Counted from the stretch's first letter, positions 35,701-42,759 are shown. The stretch is 44,526 nt of DNA from Verrucomicrobiota bacterium (GCA_003402735.1 QQNE01000028.1:1-44526), one strand, 5' to 3'. Notes: a model not told the origin generated them from the sequence alone. Numbers and translations are program-made.

Positions 35701-36439
35701 TGCCCCAAGGCGATTTGCCGCCGGTGAACAGGATGGTGACGGCATCGATTACGCCGTCGTCGTTGTTGTCGTATTGGCTGAAGTCGTGCGAGCTGTCGAA
35801 CGAGTTCAGGGCGGCTTCCAGGAGGTCGAAGATCGCCTGGTTCAGCTGGGTCGCCGTGGACCCCGCGGCCGGGGTGTAGCTCGATCGTGGCGACGGAAAC
35901 CGATACCAGCCCAGCACGTTCCCTTGCAGGTTCAACCTCCGTTCCGAGGCCCGGGAGTAGTAACGGTTGAGGCTCTCATAGGGGAGGAAGCCTTGGGCGG
36001 TTTGTGTCCCGCTTTCATAGAGGTTGGCCCGGATGAAGGCGGGACTTGGAGCCGCCGGGGCTCGCGAATCGGAGAAATCGATAAGGATCGTGAGGATTTT
36101 CGGAGACCCAACGGTGGGCAGATCAACGGCCGGGAGGGTGGGCGAAGGGGGCGGATTTCCCTGGGCCAGGGCCGCGGCTTCTTCAATCTTTGCTTTGGCC
36201 AAGCGCAAGAAACTGGCTGAAGGCTGATCGTTTGCCAACGCTCTGACAAACTGCAGACGTTCCTGCAAGTCGCCGCGGATTCGGGCCTCTTGAAGTTGCG
36301 CGGCGGTGGGAGGTTCGAGAGAGACTGCGCTTCCCCCAGCAAGGATGAGCCCGACCAGCAGCGCTGCAGGCAGATTCAATAATTTCGGAAATCGAACCGT
36401 CCGTCCGCGGAATGGGCTTGATTTGGCAACCGTGTTCAC
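29750..36439 (-). CDS. Giant secreted M6-type peptidase homologue (HQxxH) with chitobiase-C-like and PPC repeats
   Basis: The protein has 2229 residues from the GTG at 36439; a TTG 24 nt upstream is possible. A signal sequence follows (LLNLPAALLVGLILAGGSAVS). Residues about 95-500 match the M6 (immune inhibitor A-like) metallopeptidase fold: KILTILIDFSDS, GFLPYESLNRYYSRAS, DNNDDGVIDAVTILF and HQMGHLLGLPDYFD. The last is the zinc motif HExxH, but the catalytic Glu is Gln (HQMGH, 296-300; codon CAA at 35549-35551). From about 520 to the end, 8 chitobiase-C-like units (ATIRYTTDGSTPT-type) alternate with 9 PPC units (GDCDLYVR...NxESVxIxxPxxGxWYVLL). PPC domains usually flank exported peptidases and may be clipped off; chitobiase-C-like units are probably binding modules. 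The protein ends in a PPC unit without a known sorting tail. It is the first gene of an operon with two HEAT lipoproteins. Confidence 0.88.
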   Translation of the reverse strand: MNTVAKSSPFRGRTVRFPKLLNLPAALLVGLILAGGSAVSLEPPTAAQLQEARIRGDLQERLQFVRALANDQPSASFLRLAKAKIEEAAALAQGNPPPSPTLPAVDLPTVGSPKILTILIDFSDSRAPAAPSPAFIRANLYESGTQTAQGFLPYESLNRYYSRASERRLNLQGNVLGWYRFPSPRSSYTPAAGSTATQLNQAIFDLLEAALNSFDSSHDFSQYDNNDDGVIDAVTILFTGGKSPWGTFWSGYEWSFSVSDAASTLWDGKRVKNFVFQPFETRGTNGSDFDPRGMIHQMGHLLGLPDYFDASPEAAPTGGVGGLDQMDGLRGNHNAFSRWVLGWIQPTIIGRPAPATSITLNASGDTALVESANPGRKAAAIFPTPATDPYSFFLVENRFRIGNDLGTTTVANSTLPADGLLIWQVNAQQVLDGSGNPTASQNDNSGTTPKLLRLIEGDGLSQIDLGRPADLGDYYNSAKLFTPTSKPPSNDAQGRPTNVSVTRISANGRTMTALVTVPAISSTVVAAPVIAPAGGVFTTPVNNVTLTCSTPGAAIYYTLDGSTPTNSSPSYTGPLTISAATAILRARAVKSGMTDSPLASATFTYAPPTELTSGVARASQAGNLGAMAYYVINVPAGQTRLEISTTGATGDADLYVKRGSLPTLSDYDFRPFLPGNIESVVISNPAEGPWFIMLHGYQAYSAVSLTARFTRVLTTTVAAPVLTPGRGTYVNLVRVGMTTTTTGATIRYTTDRSAPTPSSPAYTGPVELTQTTQLRARSFLPNFAPSTITTLDYTITAPDASTAQSLTRNVSVGPLIGLANSFRYFRFDVPADQNSLVIRTFGGSGNCDIYVNAPGRTGSALPTLSDFDYRPYALTNNETVTITDPPAGTWYVLLHGFSSYSSMGLIADYSRLLGQVATPQFSPLPGIYNTNSVQVGISCATEGAVIRYTTDGSTPTESSPVFSSPIILNPPGQTIRAQAFAPGYTPSSSSSASYTVNAISPDLSDGVKLLNISGAINTDQVYAIRVLPGQSKLLISTLGGTGDCDLYVRRDLPPDTNSFDFQSAKTGNAESVEIASPEPTYYYVLLHATRAFSGVSLLADFSTTLPVVPAPVITPAGGTFDATPVTVGVTCTLAGATIHYTTNGDTPTTSSPTISGPLSLTLPDGSSTGSVTLRALAVRSGFTPSAIVFRTFNLSDTLVTLTDGVRVSVPTSPADTERHFKITVPSGQAQLNISTSISTGASGDCDLYVRYGAKASRTSFDYAPRLTGNVESVTINSPAAGEWFIMLAANSGLTYRNVSLLAQQVAALETVATPAFSVAAGSYNVQVTVGLSCATPGATIRFTTDGSEPTAASSSYTGPIRLTATTTLKAKAFKLGSNSSATATAVYTVDSEPPSFDTGLSNGVAGLSGAQGSQSYFKFTIPPGDSNDRLTISTVGSSGDSDLFVKFGSPPSSSSFDFRPSMVTGSNETVVIQRANVANWEGSWYLLLVGQQAYSNLSVRAVLEATSTSVATPTITTAAATTAIPTTAVTIRTTTTGSTLYYTLDNSTPTVLSSVYTVPFALPSAPAQTDVTVRALAVKSGQNPATASATFTVPPAQITTLTNGVTATNLGNLTRSLNFFKITVPSDAADRLTITTSGVTGTSGDCDLYVRYGSAPTLSVTDFKSGLTGFNESVTIPNPTPGDWFIMLEGVAVYSKLNLTATATGKVAAPTFSPAPGHYVQSTPLSVTLSSATNGADISYSLDGTTFSAYTGPVELTATGNPATITAFASKAGSTNSNRATGSYTVSPTAADLTSSGQASDLSGVSGTQRYFAFTVPANAAFVKFAMTGTGDADLYVRKNSLPTLTDYDDRPGLAGTSQETVTIENPSPGSSTTYYAMVRGVGTFSGVALQVTQGATIGTVATPVITPADRTSSSSIPVSISCSTALATILYTTDGSTPSPGSPGTITYTGPFVVSTNVTPGTSPAATVVRAIAVRSLYANSETASATYSITGAPSVADLLVGTSNKLVSLHNDPAVYPSADTQASVYYKVTMPAGATTLSISTYNDVVPGTGGSTNGRGDADLYIRKGDLPTLSQYDQRPYMTGNFESVLVTGAPGDVFYIMLYRYLAYAGVTLEARDATGFSITEITTTPRTFTGLSAPGNDYRYFKVTVPSFAKRLQFTTSGGLGDCDLYAAYNHLPMPVYEYVSRRRGNSDSIVVSSPEAGVWYVLLQAFATSYSGVTFNVSITQ
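29753..34875 (-). repeat. Coding tandem array: 8 chitobiase-C-like and 9 PPC units
   Basis: About 5.1 kb of the giant gene encodes alternating units of roughly 80 and 105 residues. The chitobiase-C-like units share the start VA(A/T)PxxxPxxG and the core YTTDGSTPT. The PPC units share GDxDLYVR and NxESVxI. Copies are diverged in sequence, which suggests old duplications rather than recent amplification. Recombination or assembly collapse is still possible in such arrays. Confidence 0.85.
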
Positions 36440-36834
36440 TGGAGTCGTTTGGTTTTTGACCAAAGCAACATTCGCCTTGGGTGACGGGCGAACTTTTGCG
36501 ATGGGGTTTCAGCTTCTATCGGTTCAGGAAGAGAAGGTCACGAAAATTTTTTGGGGGCTGGCACTGCAGTCCGTTCCGGGGACTCTGAGACCGCAGGCGA
36601 CCGACGCTCCTAAACCGAACGCGAGCCTAAGAAGGGCGCTCCCATCATGTCAAGGGAGAATCACAAAGGCCTGAAAGGTTTTGCGAAACATCTTGTTTAA
36701 ATGCTTGACGCTCTGGAGGAATCTGGGTCAAATGCCGCGAAATCCTCTCTCCATCGGCATCCAAACCATTGGCCGTCGGTGTCCCATCAAAGAACCCCGG
36801 GCCGAATTTTTTCTGCCCAAGCAACTGTTATATC
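36440..36834. other. Divergent intergenic region upstream of the M6-like giant
   Basis: These 395 nt separate the giant gene (minus) from the SdrD-B-like gene (plus). They contain the possible promoter at 36705-36733 and A/T-rich patches around 36540-36550. No small gene or conserved RNA was recognised. Confidence 0.5.
36705..36733 (+). promoter_or_regulatory. Possible sigma70-type promoter
   Basis: TTGACG (36705-36710; 5 of 6 consensus) is followed after 17 nt by TCAAAT (36728-36733; 4 of 6). It would give a 5' leader of about 95 nt for the SdrD-B-like gene. The spacing is ideal, but the -10 box is weak. Confidence 0.35.
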
Positions 36835-37362
36835 ATGATGAAAAGGTTTTCCGTGGCAGGTCTCTTGCTCCAAGGGGTATTCCTCGGTTTGTGCACCTGT
36901 CCAAATGAGGCTGCCGCCGTCACCGCGGGTCAGATTCGCGGGAGTATTTTTGCGGATGACAACAAGAACGGAGTCTACGATTCTGGGGAACATGTGGCCT
37001 CCTCAGCCACCTTGTTTCGCATGACCGATGGAAAGTGGACCGCGGTTGGGACCCCTTACACGGTGGTCGATGGCCAGTTCGTTTTCCAAAACTTGCCGCC
37101 CGGAAGTTATCGGGTGCAGCTCGAGTTCCCGGACGGGGCCAAGCGCACCAGCCAGAACCTGGAAGTCACGTCCAGCAACACGCTTATCGACATCCAAGTT
37201 CCCCTCGCACGAAATCCTGGTGGACTTGTGATGATTCCGGACACTTACGAATCGACGGATGCCGCTTCCGGAGGGTTCTCCAGTGACGGAACCGAAGGAC
37301 GCCGCAACTTCGTCAACATCTCGTCGATCATCGATCCGGAAATTTCTCCGTTCAAGCCCTGA
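36835..37362 (+). CDS. Small secreted protein with SdrD-B-like (Cna-B-type) domain
   Basis: The protein has 175 residues from the ATG at 36835; the next codon is also ATG. A signal peptide (MMKRFSVAGLLLQGVFLGLC...AAA) is followed by one SdrD-B-like beta-sandwich domain, about residues 35-125. GSIFADDNKNGVYDSGEH is the typical opening, with Asp/Asn calcium ligands, and GQFVFQNLPPGSYRVQLEFP is the typical end. The remaining 50 residues are polar (IPDTYESTDAASGGF) without a known anchor. Such domains are rigid spacers or binding modules in surface proteins; a stand-alone copy of this size is unusual. It is alone on its strand and ends 23 nt from the convergent O-antigen ligase gene. Confidence 0.8.
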   Translation: MMKRFSVAGLLLQGVFLGLCTCPNEAAAVTAGQIRGSIFADDNKNGVYDSGEHVASSATLFRMTDGKWTAVGTPYTVVDGQFVFQNLPPGSYRVQLEFPDGAKRTSQNLEVTSSNTLIDIQVPLARNPGGLVMIPDTYESTDAASGGFSSDGTEGRRNFVNISSIIDPEISPFKP

Positions 37363-37385
37363 CTGGGGCGGCCGGAGGAGAACCG

Positions 37386-38738
37386 TCAATTCCCCCTTCT
37401 CCCGACCGCTTCGTCGTCGTCCTTCTGATCTGACTTGTCCGGGGATCGCACGCGCCACAGGCTGGCGAGATACACCGCCGCATAGAGGCGGAGTGAGCCG
37501 GTTTGCAACGGGAAGTCGACGAGGCTGTGAATTCCCAGGATCGAAAGGGCTAGCAAACTCGCCCCGGTGGTCAGTTCAGAAGGCCGATGCAGGTAGTTCC
37601 GGATGCCTCTCAGAAAACCGCCGCCGACGAGAAGGAGCCAGCAGACGAAACCGATGGTCCCCCATTCCACGAGGGTTTCCAGGTAATCCTGGTGAGCGTG
37701 GGTCAACCGCCCGTAAAATGAGGAATCGAGCGAGGCGGTGAAGTAGGGGACAACGAGAGAAAAGGTTCCCGCTCCGGTGCCCCAAATGGGGAACTGGCGG
37801 ATGATCGCGGCGGAGATGCCGAACAGGACGGGTCGGTTGCCGAAGCCGGATTCGATGACATGATTCCATCGGCCGATGGACGGGCCGAGGAGCGGGACCA
37901 GCAGGAGGATGGCGCTGATGGTGAGGAGGGCGGCCACCACGAGTTTGACCTGGAATGGCAGTTTTTTCAGGCTGGAGGGCATCCCCTTGCGCAGGAGGAT
38001 CAAGGCGAAAACCACGGACGGGAGGGCGGCAAGGTGTCCGAATTTCGAGATGTTCATGAAAAGCGCCAGGAAGATCAGCAGGAACGCATTGACCCCGACG
38101 GTGCGGATGAGGGGACGCTCGCCGCGTTGCGAGCGAATGGCCAGGACCAGAGCCGCCGGCCAGCAGAGATTGAGAAAAGCGGCGGCATGGGCGTGATAGA
38201 CAAAGGTGCCGAAAAATGTTCCCGAACGGGTCTGGGTGAACGGCACAACAAGACCGCCTTGAATCTTGATGAGAATGGCCATCACGGACATGGCGGCACC
38301 GCAGAGAGCCATCGCGCCCAAGAGTTGCCACCGGGTTTCCCGCTTCCGGATCAGATCGACCATGGCGATGAAGGCCAGGGCCAGAGATGCCCAATGGGTC
38401 AGGGCAATGAGGGAGGTTCGCCGATCCATGGTCCACGGGAGTCCGGGCCGGAAACCCGGGAGCGAGCGCAGGCCTTGGGTCGAGGGATCGTAGGTATAGT
38501 GTGGGTTGAGAACTTGAGCCGTCCCGAGCAGGGCGAGCAGAGCAATCGGGATCAGAACCATGCGGGGGATCACCAGCGGGCTTTGCCTGGAGAGTCGCCC
38601 GACCAGGTAGGAGACAAAAGCCCCGGCCAAAAGGGCGTCGAGGACAAACCACTTTCCATCTTCGACACAGCCATGGGCAAACGGGGCGAACCACAGGGCC
38701 ACCGCCAACAGCAGGGTTGTTAGGTTGCGGGTCGACAT
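37386..38738 (-). CDS. O-antigen ligase (Wzy/WaaL-type) family membrane protein
   Basis: This 450-residue protein has about ten to twelve hydrophobic helices, starting MSTRNLTTLLLAVALWFAPF from the ATG at 38738. The C-terminal third contains the family hallmarks: GAGTFSLVVPYF and, at about 344-358, THAHQDYLETLVEWG, the periplasmic H-x-D/N-Y-L-x-x-L-x-E-x-G motif of O-antigen ligases and bacterial polymerases. A large extracytoplasmic loop (GFRPGLPWTMDRRTS) lies between early helices. The protein would join or polymerise surface glycans on the periplasmic side. It is isolated: no glycosyltransferases, flippase or sugar-nucleotide genes are nearby, so its glycan is unknown. A highly charged tail (SDQKDDDEAVGRR) ends it. 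Confidence 0.82.
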   Translation of the reverse strand: MSTRNLTTLLLAVALWFAPFAHGCVEDGKWFVLDALLAGAFVSYLVGRLSRQSPLVIPRMVLIPIALLALLGTAQVLNPHYTYDPSTQGLRSLPGFRPGLPWTMDRRTSLIALTHWASLALAFIAMVDLIRKRETRWQLLGAMALCGAAMSVMAILIKIQGGLVVPFTQTRSGTFFGTFVYHAHAAAFLNLCWPAALVLAIRSQRGERPLIRTVGVNAFLLIFLALFMNISKFGHLAALPSVVFALILLRKGMPSSLKKLPFQVKLVVAALLTISAILLLVPLLGPSIGRWNHVIESGFGNRPVLFGISAAIIRQFPIWGTGAGTFSLVVPYFTASLDSSFYGRLTHAHQDYLETLVEWGTIGFVCWLLLVGGGFLRGIRNYLHRPSELTTGASLLALSILGIHSLVDFPLQTGSLRLYAAVYLASLWRVRSPDKSDQKDDDEAVGRRGN

Positions 38739-39194
38739 GTCGAGTGGGGAAAATTGCCGGGAAAAGGCTGTTGCCAATCCGAGAATGGATCACCGCTTGG
38801 CCATCCTCACAGGAACACCTGAGGATTCGATCCCTGCGTGGCATATCAATCCTTGCGTTTCGAATCGTCAAGGATTTCCTGGGCGTGAATGAATCCAACG
38901 GGCACGAGGGCGGAATTCCCCAGAATTCCGTTTCAGCGTCCATCCGCTTCAGGCACCCCCGGATTTCCTGTCAGACGTGGGGAAACCTCGGGTTCGCGTT
39001 CTCCTGCTGTTCCGTCCGTCGGCGAGAAGGTCGCGAACCGTTCTTGAAACGGGAGGGGAGCGCAGGAAGGGACTGGAAAATGAGGACAGACCGGAGGTTG
39101 ACGCGGCGTTGCGGATGCGCCGATAGGAAGAGGGACCCGGAGGGCGCTGGAAACCCCGCCGTCGCGCCGTTGGTTGATTTTCCCCATTTCATTC
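38739..39194. other. 456-nt intergenic region
   Basis: It lies between divergent genes (O-antigen ligase family on minus, secretin-like lipoprotein on plus). The only clear structure is the perfect inverted repeat at 38911-38930. No coding sequence with plausible composition was found on either strand. Confidence 0.5.
38911..38930. promoter_or_regulatory. Perfect inverted repeat, possible operator
   Basis: CGGAATTC and GAATTCCG form an 8-bp perfect inverted repeat around the 4-nt spacer CCCA. There is no T tract, so a terminator is unlikely. Its location between divergent genes fits a binding site for a dimeric regulator. Confidence 0.35.
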
Positions 39195-39878
39195 ATGCCC
39201 TTGCCGGACCATTTTTTGAAAAGGATCATTCGGTTCCCACGCGTTGCGCTTCTGGTTCTGTTGGGACTGGTTCCAATAACGGCGTGTCGCTCAAAGCCTT
39301 CGAATGTGCGGCTCGAGGCCAAGTTCGTCGAAGTCGGTGAGGAGGAGAAAAATTCGCTGCGCCGGTTGACTTCCAGCGCTTCGCCGCCCGGTGTGGAAGC
39401 GTTGCTCGACGAGAAAGATTTGGCCGCGCTCGGGCAACAACTGGAAACGTCCAAGGAGGCGACGTGGCTGTCGGTCAACCGAGTGATCGTCAAGGCAGGT
39501 CAGAAGGCCAGGATTCGGGTCGGGCGCGACCTCGCTTACAAGGACGCCTCGGGCAAGTTGGGCACCAAAGAACTGGGAATCGTTCTGCAGTTGCTGCCCA
39601 GGCTGAAACCGGACAATCGAATGGATCTCACGCTTTCTCCGCAGGTCGTGACGATCGATGAGGCGGTCAACGGGTCGAAGAACGCAGGGAAGCCGCCTTC
39701 GTTTCAAGAGCGGAAAACGACGGTGCGCCTTCAGATGTCGGTCGGGCAAACGGTGGTGCTGGCCCTGGATTCGGCGTCTCCGACTGGCCCAGGAACCAAC
39801 ACCGGGACCCGGCGAAGGCATCTCTTGATTTTGGTCACCTATCGGACAGCCGAACCGGAAGTGGCCCCGACGCCGTGA
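39195..39878 (+). CDS. Stand-alone secretin-domain-like lipoprotein
   Basis: This 227-residue protein starts at the ATG at 39195 with a lipoprotein signal (FPRVALLVLLGLVPITAC; C31). The body resembles only the C-terminal beta-domain of type II/III secretion secretins. VRLEAKFVEVGEEE is like the entry strand, and GIVLQLLPRLKPDNRMDLTLSPQVVTID is like the GxxLxVxPxI...LxIxPxVS signature. RKTTVRLQMSVGQTVVLAL resembles the gate-strand region. The N0/N1 ring-forming domains of real secretins are missing, and the length is about a third of a GspD protein. It may be an outer-membrane accessory rather than a pore. No secretion-system genes flank it. The assignment is by pattern and moderate in strength. 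Confidence 0.6.
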   Translation: MPLPDHFLKRIIRFPRVALLVLLGLVPITACRSKPSNVRLEAKFVEVGEEEKNSLRRLTSSASPPGVEALLDEKDLAALGQQLETSKEATWLSVNRVIVKAGQKARIRVGRDLAYKDASGKLGTKELGIVLQLLPRLKPDNRMDLTLSPQVVTIDEAVNGSKNAGKPPSFQERKTTVRLQMSVGQTVVLALDSASPTGPGTNTGTRRRHLLILVTYRTAEPEVAPTP

Positions 39879-39898
39879 AAATTTCCGGGTGAAGGGTG

Positions 39899-39922
39899 AG
39901 CGCTCCACGATCCCGGAGCGCT
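39899..39922. other. Stem-loop between convergent genes
   Basis: AGCGCTCC and GGAGCGCT form a perfect 8-bp stem with an 8-nt loop, 20 nt after the secretin-like stop and before the convergent Sel1 stop. No T tract follows, so it is at best a weak or factor-assisted terminator. Confidence 0.4.
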
Positions 39923-39983
39923 GCACAAACTGGCCAGGTTGCAACTGGGTGGAACCAAGTGGCATTCACCTGCAGTGCCATCG

Positions 39984-41213
39984 TCACAAACCTCTCCACA
40001 GGGTGACACCAGGTGTCGGAGGGGGCCAGCTGGGTTTGCGCTTTTCTTTGCGGGGCACGGTGGTGGTGTCGGCTAACCTCTCGCCCTCAAGGCGCTGCTC
40101 CGCAGTGAGTTTGGCGGCGATCGCAGACCGTACCTCCTCTCCCATCTCCATGCCATTTCGCTCCGCGAGGATCGCCCATCGGTAGGCTTCGACAGGATTC
40201 TGTTCCACTTCGGTGCCATTGATCAAACGGGCTGCGAGCCCCAGCTGGGCCATTGAGTTGCCTTGCTCCGCGGCCAAGCGAAACCATCGAACGGCCTCGG
40301 TTTCACTGGTGGGGAGCCCACCCCCTTCAAGGCATTGCAGGCCCGTATAGGTTTGCATGATATGGTCGCCTTGCTCGGCTGCCAAACGGGCCCACTTGAT
40401 CGCTTCATTGGTGTCTTTGGGAACGCCCACGCCCTCTTCATAGCAGGTGGAAAGAAGCGCCTGGGCTCTTTGCTGCCCTTTCTCAGCCGCCAAGCGCAGC
40501 CACCGTGTGGCCTCCGCAGGGTCCTGAGGCAAATCCGTTCCCAACAGCAGATCAAATCCAAGAACGTCTTGGGCGCGTGTCAGGCCACGGTTTGCGGCGG
40601 CGAGGATAAGCTTGCGACCTTGGAAAGGATCCTTTGGGATACCGTCTCCCTCAATAAAATTCAAACCTACTAAAAATTCCGAGTAGGCGTGACCCCGTTT
40701 ATAGGCTTCGAAATGCAAGCGTTGCGACTCGCGCTCATCTTGTTCGACGCAGAAGCCCCAACAGTAGGCCACCCCAAGATAAAAATAGGCATCCGAGTGT
40801 CCGCATTCTGAGGCCATCTGAAAGCATCTCACAGCTTCGCAATCGTTTTGTGGACGATCCTGGCCCAAGGCGTAAGCCAAGCCCTCGCGAAAGGCTGTGT
40901 CTCCCGTGGAGTCCTTGGCCATCGCCGCCACGCTCAATCGGGACGGCCGTGAACAGACGACCGTCCAAAGGGTGCCGCCGAAGATCATCGTCGCTCCAAT
41001 CAAGATCCACAGGACACGACCCTTCGAAATCCGGCCTGTTTTTGACCTCGCCGGTCGAAGCGCTTCCGAGGGCGGTGCGGGAGGGAAGGATGTCCCGACC
41101 GAGGGAATGGGCACTTCCAGAATGCTCCCACAATGCGGGCAATTCACCTGCCGTCCGAAAAACTCTGGCGAAGCTTCGATTCTCCCACTGCAGGACAGGC
41201 ATGCAATCTCCAT
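39984..41213 (-). CDS. Zinc-ribbon, single-TM, Sel1-repeat protein
   Basis: This 409-residue protein has three parts. The N-terminus has a zinc ribbon (C5-x2-C8 and CPHC with C25/C28), commonly seen before a membrane segment in PVC-group proteins. A Pro-rich linker and one hydrophobic helix (VLWILIGATMIFGGTLWTVV, about 69-88) follow. The rest carries about seven Sel1-like repeats (about 105-365) with the motif AxxWxxxAAExGxxxAQ, e.g. EAIKWARLAAEQGDHIMQ and EAVRWFRLAAEQGNSMAQ. Sel1 repeats form solenoids that bind partner proteins. The ribbon would lie in the cytoplasm and the repeats in the periplasm. The start is the ATG at 41213. The gene shares no operon with its neighbours. Partner unknown. 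Confidence 0.85.
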   Translation of the reverse strand: MEIACLSCSGRIEASPEFFGRQVNCPHCGSILEVPIPSVGTSFPPAPPSEALRPARSKTGRISKGRVLWILIGATMIFGGTLWTVVCSRPSRLSVAAMAKDSTGDTAFREGLAYALGQDRPQNDCEAVRCFQMASECGHSDAYFYLGVAYCWGFCVEQDERESQRLHFEAYKRGHAYSEFLVGLNFIEGDGIPKDPFQGRKLILAAANRGLTRAQDVLGFDLLLGTDLPQDPAEATRWLRLAAEKGQQRAQALLSTCYEEGVGVPKDTNEAIKWARLAAEQGDHIMQTYTGLQCLEGGGLPTSETEAVRWFRLAAEQGNSMAQLGLAARLINGTEVEQNPVEAYRWAILAERNGMEMGEEVRSAIAAKLTAEQRLEGERLADTTTVPRKEKRKPSWPPPTPGVTLWRGL

Positions 41214-41718
41214 GACGACGATCTGTTGCTTGAAACGTGCTTCCGCATCCGCTCGCCCTCGAGTCCGTGGTTGGCGTCATAGGACGAGGTGGCTCAACGA
41301 GGAGACCAAAAGCCTCCCCAGAACTATTCGCAGCAGCATGCTGAATCTTCCGAATCACCGGCGAGAAACTTCCCGGCAAACTCGGAGCAAACGCATCGGC
41401 GGTGGCATTTCGCCCACTGAAAGGATTCCCCTTCGGAGTCCGCCCGACCACGAGCCACCGATCGACGCCGGATGGTCGCGGTCCATTTCCCACAGGCCGA
41501 TGAGCGGGAGCGCTAAGAACCGAATTTTGCTCCGTTGCAGTGGGAAGGAGCGCCATGGGGCGGCTCTAATTGTCGTTGGGCAGGCGGACATGGCCCGGGA
41601 ACGATGTGCAGAGCGCAGCGCACCAGATCGCGATCCACCATGAAGACCAACATGGCCGAAGTGCTCATCACGTGGAATGGAAGTAGGCCAGTGCCCCGGT
41701 TCGCTTGGTAGGTCTCGT
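41214..41718. other. 505-nt region with no convincing intact gene
   Basis: Short open frames occur on both strands but look like chance frames in GC-rich DNA. On the minus strand, a frame at about 41731-41513 (SVNETYQANRGTGLLPFHV...MVDRDLV) may be the displaced continuation of the Ig-like gene at 41719-42291. Nothing else is seen. Confidence 0.4.
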
Positions 41719-42291
41719 TCACCGAGGCCAAAGCGGGGAAGCACTGTCCGCGTCATCCCCGGAGTGGCCCAGCATGGTGTTCAAGGCTGGATCGGAGGAC
41801 TTTACACACGGGATCCATCGCGCGGTGTCCTCGATGCGCTGCATCTCCAAGTGGCCGGTGGGATTGAGTAGGAAGCGGCTCTCCGGCTCGAATTCATTCG
41901 GCACCGCGGACCTCCCAAAGTCGTCAGTCTGGTCCTGCCCGGGAAAGCCAATCCCTGACATGGACAGATCGAGGATGGATTCGAGCGAGCCGTCAGGCTC
42001 CACGCGGCCATGCGTGATCCCGAACACCAGCTTCAGCGGCGCGCTGGGGTCGCTGGCGTTGTTGGCCGTGACCATCGCGACGAACACGCAGCCTTCGGAT
42101 TCGGGGGAAGGCGTGCCAGAGATGCGGCCGGAGGTTGCCTTGAGCGTCATGCCGTCAGGGAAGCCGCCGCTGACAAGTGCCCAGGAAGTGGCGACGGGTG
42201 AGCCGGATCCGAGAGCGAGCTGAAGCGAGTAGAATCGCCCCCGGGTGAGGGCGAGAATGCTGGTGGTAGGGGAGAGGACGGGAGTGGGCAT
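41719..42291 (-). CDS. He_PIG (putative Ig) domain protein, possibly a frameshifted remnant
   Basis: The protein has 190 residues from the ATG at 42291 and no signal peptide. The first 90 residues form one He_PIG-type Ig-like domain (LALTRGRFYSLQLALGSG, ALVSGGFPDGMTLKATSG, RISGTPSPESEGCVFVAMV), where the WxLxxGxLPxGLxL...GxIxGTP pattern is plain. The second half (ITHGRVEPDGSLE, PNEFEPESRFLL) is not recognised. The end (DDADSASPLWPR) has a composition unlike the rest, and another minus-strand frame that begins there looks more protein-like, so a frameshift near 41730-41790 may have cut a longer protein. No neighbour explains a function. Confidence 0.5.
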   Translation of the reverse strand: MPTPVLSPTTSILALTRGRFYSLQLALGSGSPVATSWALVSGGFPDGMTLKATSGRISGTPSPESEGCVFVAMVTANNASDPSAPLKLVFGITHGRVEPDGSLESILDLSMSGIGFPGQDQTDDFGRSAVPNEFEPESRFLLNPTGHLEMQRIEDTARWIPCVKSSDPALNTMLGHSGDDADSASPLWPR

Positions 42292-42602
42292 GCCTCGGCG
42301 AGATGCGTGTCAACGGGACAGAACAGCAATCAGTCAGGAAATCGCCGGTGACAAGGCAGGCAAGATCCCTCCCAAAAGAACAAGTCAGGCTTGACTGAAT
42401 CGGTCTCCGCTGGTTGCATCGCCCAAGTGAGGCATCGCACGACCGCAGTCCACTTTCGTCAGTGCGACCAAGGGCGGCCGCTTAGGCAAGCCTCACAAAC
42501 GTCAAAAGGACAAGCGCAGGAAAGGAAAAATCGTTGACTTGAGTCCGTGGACAAGCTACCCTATCGCAGGTGCTTCGCCCTTGGCTATCCTTTGTAGTTG
42601 AA

Positions 42603-42628
42603 CCCCCACCATCACACGCCGACCAGTG
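42603..42628 (+). repeat. Direct repeat, copy 1
   Basis: The core CCACGCCGACCA-like unit (26 bp) is 24/26 identical to the copy at 42734-42759, 131 bp downstream. Both copies are followed, 49-61 bp from their starts, by AGCAGTCA, so the repeated unit may be longer and degenerate. Confidence 0.7.
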
Positions 42629-42733
42629 ACTCGTGGGCGGGCGGGCTCGAAAAGGCAATCCCTAGCAGTCACACCCGAAGGCGCGGACAGCTCAGGTTAA
42701 CATACTCTATTACACCGGACGGCCAGGGTCGCC

Positions 42734-42759
42734 CCCCCACCATCCCACGCCGACCACTG
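42734..42759 (+). repeat. Direct repeat, copy 2
   Basis: Second copy of the 26-bp unit, 24/26 identical to the first. It ends at a small imperfect palindrome (CCGACCA-C-TGGTTGG) and lies 61 nt before the start of the membrane protein gene. Confidence 0.7.
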
